The notes beneath the pieces were generated by a model. That model was not told the DNA's origin. It did no database searches and saw only the letters and a list, made by a program, of their open reading frames with translations. A stretch of DNA of 36,943 nt, taken from contig NZ_JAKILU010000030.1 in the NCBI RefSeq assembly GCF_023283485.1, forward strand, positions 1 to 36,943. The letters are read 5' to 3'. The position numbers were made by a program, and so were the translations under genes. The DNA comes from Shewanella glacialipiscicola. GTDB lineage: Bacteria; Pseudomonadota; Gammaproteobacteria; Enterobacterales; Shewanellaceae. Below, piece after piece: positions 34,677 through 36,943 of the stretch (its first letter is position 1; every line of letters begins with the position of its first letter).

Positions 34677-35171
34677 TTAAAACTCGTTATTCATGCGTGA
34701 CAGTAAATTAACCAACACGACTCGTTCCTCACGGCTCATTTTTGCGGTGAGATCTGTGGTGAGCTGTAGATGTAGTGCATCATGCTCAAGGAACAAAGTT
34801 TGCCCCTTGTCAGTTAATTCCACCAAAATCGAACGGCGATCGGTTTCATGGGGACGACGTACGACCCACTGTGCCTCTACCATTTTATCAATTTGCACTG
34901 TCAACGTGCCGGTCGTGACACCAATTTTATCCGCCAGTTCTTTCATCCGCATGGCACCGTGCACGCCAAGCAACTCAATAGTATGCACCTGCGATAGACT
35001 AAAGCCTTTATCACGTACTATGGCGTGCTCCCAAGATGACAGTTTTTCGTAAAACTCAATAATCACATGATTTAATGCATGATCTGTTGAATGTGCGGCT
35101 GTTGAATCAGCAGCAGTCGAATCAGAGTCACTTGCTTGCAAGTTTGATGAATGATGATGTGCAACAGTCAT
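34677..35171 (-). CDS. MarR-family regulator with a histidine-rich N-terminus
   Basis: 164 residues. Its ATG overlaps the dmeF stop (TAATG), so the two are translated together. Residues 38-160 are a standard MarR winged helix: MKELADKIGVTTGTLTVQIDKM is the helix-turn-helix and RRPHETDRRSILVELTDKG the wing with the conserved Asp-Arg. Residues 1-36 are an extra tail with AHHHSS, AHSTDH and a Ser/Ala/Asp stretch, unusual for MarR. With a metal exporter as partner it is a fair guess that this regulator senses metal and controls the operon, but no ligand is known. Confidence 0.88.
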   Translation of the reverse strand: MTVAHHHSSNLQASDSDSTAADSTAAHSTDHALNHVIIEFYEKLSSWEHAIVRDKGFSLSQVHTIELLGVHGAMRMKELADKIGVTTGTLTVQIDKMVEAQWVVRRPHETDRRSILVELTDKGQTLFLEHDALHLQLTTDLTAKMSREERVVLVNLLSRMNNEF

Positions 35172-36373
35172 TAGGCTTCCTTAGCCATACACTCGCGCTG
35201 ACGACAAGTATGGAGTTCAATAGTGATATGGGACAACTCAGGAAATTGTGACAGTAACTGATTAAAATAGCTGGCATCTTTTGGTGAATGGGACACGATA
35301 GATACCATAATAGCATGGTGATCGGCGCTCACTCGCCAAAGATGTAAATCGGCAATGTGATGATCGGGTACAGCCTCAATGGTTTCTGCCACTTTACGCT
35401 GCAATGATGCTTTAACACCACCATCGAGCAAGATAGGACTCGTTTGCTGAATAAGCCCCCATGACCAACGGCTGATAATCACCGCCCCCACAATCCCCAT
35501 AATCGGGTCGAGCCAAGTCAGTCCCATGTATTTGCCAAACAACAAGGCAGCGATGGCGAGCACTGACGTTAACGCATCAGCTAAAACGTGAAAATAGGCG
35601 GCGCGAAGATTGTGATCATGGCCACCTTGGGCCTTCTGGCCCTTATGCTCAACAGCATGGTGATCCTCTTCATGATGGCAATGGCTATGATCATGAGGAC
35701 TTTCATCGTGTGCATGTGAGTCATGGTGCATATGTGGGGGCTCATCATGTGAACGAGCCGTATGGGTGTGATTGTCATGGGCGTGTGCCTGGCTATTGTT
35801 ATGTGCATGATCGTCTTCATGATCATGTTGATGCCCATGATCGTGGTGATGCCCATGGTCGTGGGTATGGTGATCTTTGAGTAAAAACACACTCAGCACA
35901 TTAACGCTTAAACCTATCACCGCCACAAAAATAGCTTCGTTGAAATGAATTTGCTCGGGGTTAATCAACCGCATTGCCGATTCAATCACCATCACCAATG
36001 CGACTAAACCTAAAGCTATCGCACTGGTGTAACCGCCAAGTACACTTACCTTGCCCGTACCAAAAGCAAAAGCAGGATCGTTAGCGTGTTTACGGGCATA
36101 GGAATAAGCGAATAAAGTGATCATAAAGGCCGCAGCATGGGTGCCCATATGCCAACCATCGGCCAGCAGCGCCATAGAACCGTAAATGGTTCCGGCGGCA
36201 ATTTCAGCCACCATAGTCACGATAGTCAAATACAGTACATAACGCGTATTTTTCTCACCTTTTCTATTTAGGCTCGAAAACTGATGGGAATGCTGCCACG
36301 GCGTGAGCGAGTGCCCTATCCCATGGCTCGTTTCGGCATGATGTAAATGTTGTTCGCTTGTGGTTGATTCCAT
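35171..36373 (-). CDS. dmeF: DmeF-type cation diffusion facilitator (Co/Ni/Zn exporter)
   Basis: 400 residues from the ATG at 36373 (GGAAAGGATT ahead). Six membrane helices with the CDF metal sites: LLADGWHMGTHAAA in helix 2 and FHVLADALTSVLAI in helix 5, each giving the His/Asp set. Between helices 4 and 5 is a loop of about 88 residues with some 33 histidines. The C-terminal cytoplasmic domain (ADLHLWRVSADHHAIMVSIV) has the usual His residues. DmeF proteins export cobalt and nickel out of the cytoplasm by proton exchange. In other bacteria dmeF is paired with the regulator DmeR; here the partner is a MarR protein. Exact metal range is not readable. Confidence 0.92.
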   Translation of the reverse strand: MESTTSEQHLHHAETSHGIGHSLTPWQHSHQFSSLNRKGEKNTRYVLYLTIVTMVAEIAAGTIYGSMALLADGWHMGTHAAAFMITLFAYSYARKHANDPAFAFGTGKVSVLGGYTSAIALGLVALVMVIESAMRLINPEQIHFNEAIFVAVIGLSVNVLSVFLLKDHHTHDHGHHHDHGHQHDHEDDHAHNNSQAHAHDNHTHTARSHDEPPHMHHDSHAHDESPHDHSHCHHEEDHHAVEHKGQKAQGGHDHNLRAAYFHVLADALTSVLAIAALLFGKYMGLTWLDPIMGIVGAVIISRWSWGLIQQTSPILLDGGVKASLQRKVAETIEAVPDHHIADLHLWRVSADHHAIMVSIVSHSPKDASYFNQLLSQFPELSHITIELHTCRQRECMAKEA

Positions 36374-36394
36374 CGTGTAATCCTTTCCCTGCAC

Positions 36395-36443
36395 TATCAA
36401 TAATTAATACTGGGATTATAGTTTGAAAATCAAAATACATGAA
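36395..36443 (-). promoter_or_regulatory. dmeF promoter and candidate operator
   Basis: Minus-strand TTCATG (36443-36438) and TATAAT (36420-36415) with a 17-base spacer form a good promoter. Just downstream, TATCAAT-A-ATTAATA (36395-36409) is a near-perfect dyad between the promoter and the start codon, where a MarR-type repressor could bind. Confidence 0.55.
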
Positions 36444-36926
36444 TAACGAAATACATTAAAGCCAAAAATAATGACTATCAAGCTATTGTGGCCTCAAACA
36501 TTATCATTCATAACGGCAGTGATACTATCTTATCCGCCGATTGATGATAAACCTTAAGAACTTACTTTTAGTACAAGCAAAGCATTGAAAAATAGATTAA
36601 ATGATATAGTGGCATGTCAGAATCGAGGGTACAAAAACCATAAATTATAATGAGACTATGGTTAAAATAACAAAGGTTAAGATGACAAATTCCTACTTTA
36701 ATGATGAGTAATGGCTTAACTTGAAATCTCATCTTCAACCCATAAATTGATAGCAATAACATGAATCACGTTTTGCTGAGGCAATAACAAATACGGTTCA
36801 TGGTTTTTTTATAATATTATTTAACCCTTTGTTGAATATCCTGCGTTTGTAGTGAAGTGGCATAGTGAATTTGGCCACCTAATAAGAAATGTTATGATCT
36901 CATTCATAGCGAATTTAGGTGACAAA
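36444..36926. other. AT-rich intergenic region
   Basis: No supported gene. The frame at 36568-36762 on the minus strand reads as AT-rich noise. The last 60 bases should hold the promoter of the gene that begins at 36927. Confidence 0.5.
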
Positions 36927-36943
36927 ATGAATAAAAGTAAACG
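36927..36943 (+). CDS. Start of a gene cut by the window edge
   Basis: ATG AAT AAA AGT AAA (MNKSK) follows AGGTGAC at a proper distance. Only five codons are visible, too few to name it. Confidence 0.45.

Noticed and set aside
35620..35880. CATGATC/CATGGTC-like short repeats as a possible CRISPR or regulatory array
   Set aside because: They are the codons of the His/Asp-rich loop of DmeF, with no regular spacer.
35581..35892. 103-codon frame inside dmeF
   Set aside because: It is the shifted reading of the histidine-rich repeat region (long runs of Met, Ile and Thr), so an artefact.
36568..36762. 64-codon minus-strand frame near the right edge
   Set aside because: Rich in Ile, Leu, Tyr and Cys from AT-rich DNA, with no ribosome site; reads as noise.

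Overview
The window looks like a gammaproteobacterial chromosome, most probably Shewanella. This is inferred from the mix of families recognised (PunC/PunR, YccA, YbiT, PatZ, a VF530-type protein, a CLCA_X-type protein, EptA, DmeF) and the moderate A+T content; no rRNA or species marker is present. All assignments come from reading the sequence and recalled family features, with no database search.

Left part, about 1-12,840, is accessory DNA. Positions 44-4879 hold a three-gene minus-strand operon that I recognise as a Gamma-Mobile-Trio (GmtY tyrosine recombinase, GmtZ, GmtX). It marks one end of an island whose cargo lies off the left edge. The end of the element cuts umuC after codon 76 (junction near 5063); umuD with a clear LexA box survives next to it. 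Rightwards come a broken two-part gene remnant, a vapBC toxin-antitoxin operon with two palindromic operators and a frameshifted third gene, a degenerate integrase-like gene split by an IS4-family element (7971-9371, transposase with an in-frame stop), an AT-rich non-coding stretch full of palindromes, two small unknown genes, three copies of a 21-bp symmetrical repeat, and a tyrosine integrase beside the 3' end of tRNA-Ser(UGA). The simplest reading is an old tRNA-Ser island that carried umuDC and was later hit by the GMT element.

Right part, about 12,840-36,943, reads as core chromosome. punC/punR (purine nucleoside uptake and its LysR regulator) stand near yccA, a DeoR-HTH-ribokinase fusion with a perfect palindrome in front of it, and a nucleoside hydrolase. 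Together these form a plausible nucleoside salvage group: import, hydrolysis to base plus ribose, ribose phosphorylation. Next is an iron-uptake group (PepSY membrane protein, small partner protein, TonB-dependent siderophore receptor) with two Fur-like sites. Then follow a CLCA_X-type zinc protease, a VF530-like protein, the ABC-F protein YbiT, the lysine acetyltransferase PatZ, a GGDEF diguanylate cyclase, the lipid A phosphoethanolamine transferase EptA, an S9 peptidase fragment, and a DmeF-type metal exporter translationally coupled to a MarR regulator. Both DmeF and the MarR protein carry histidine-rich segments. The window ends five codons into another gene.
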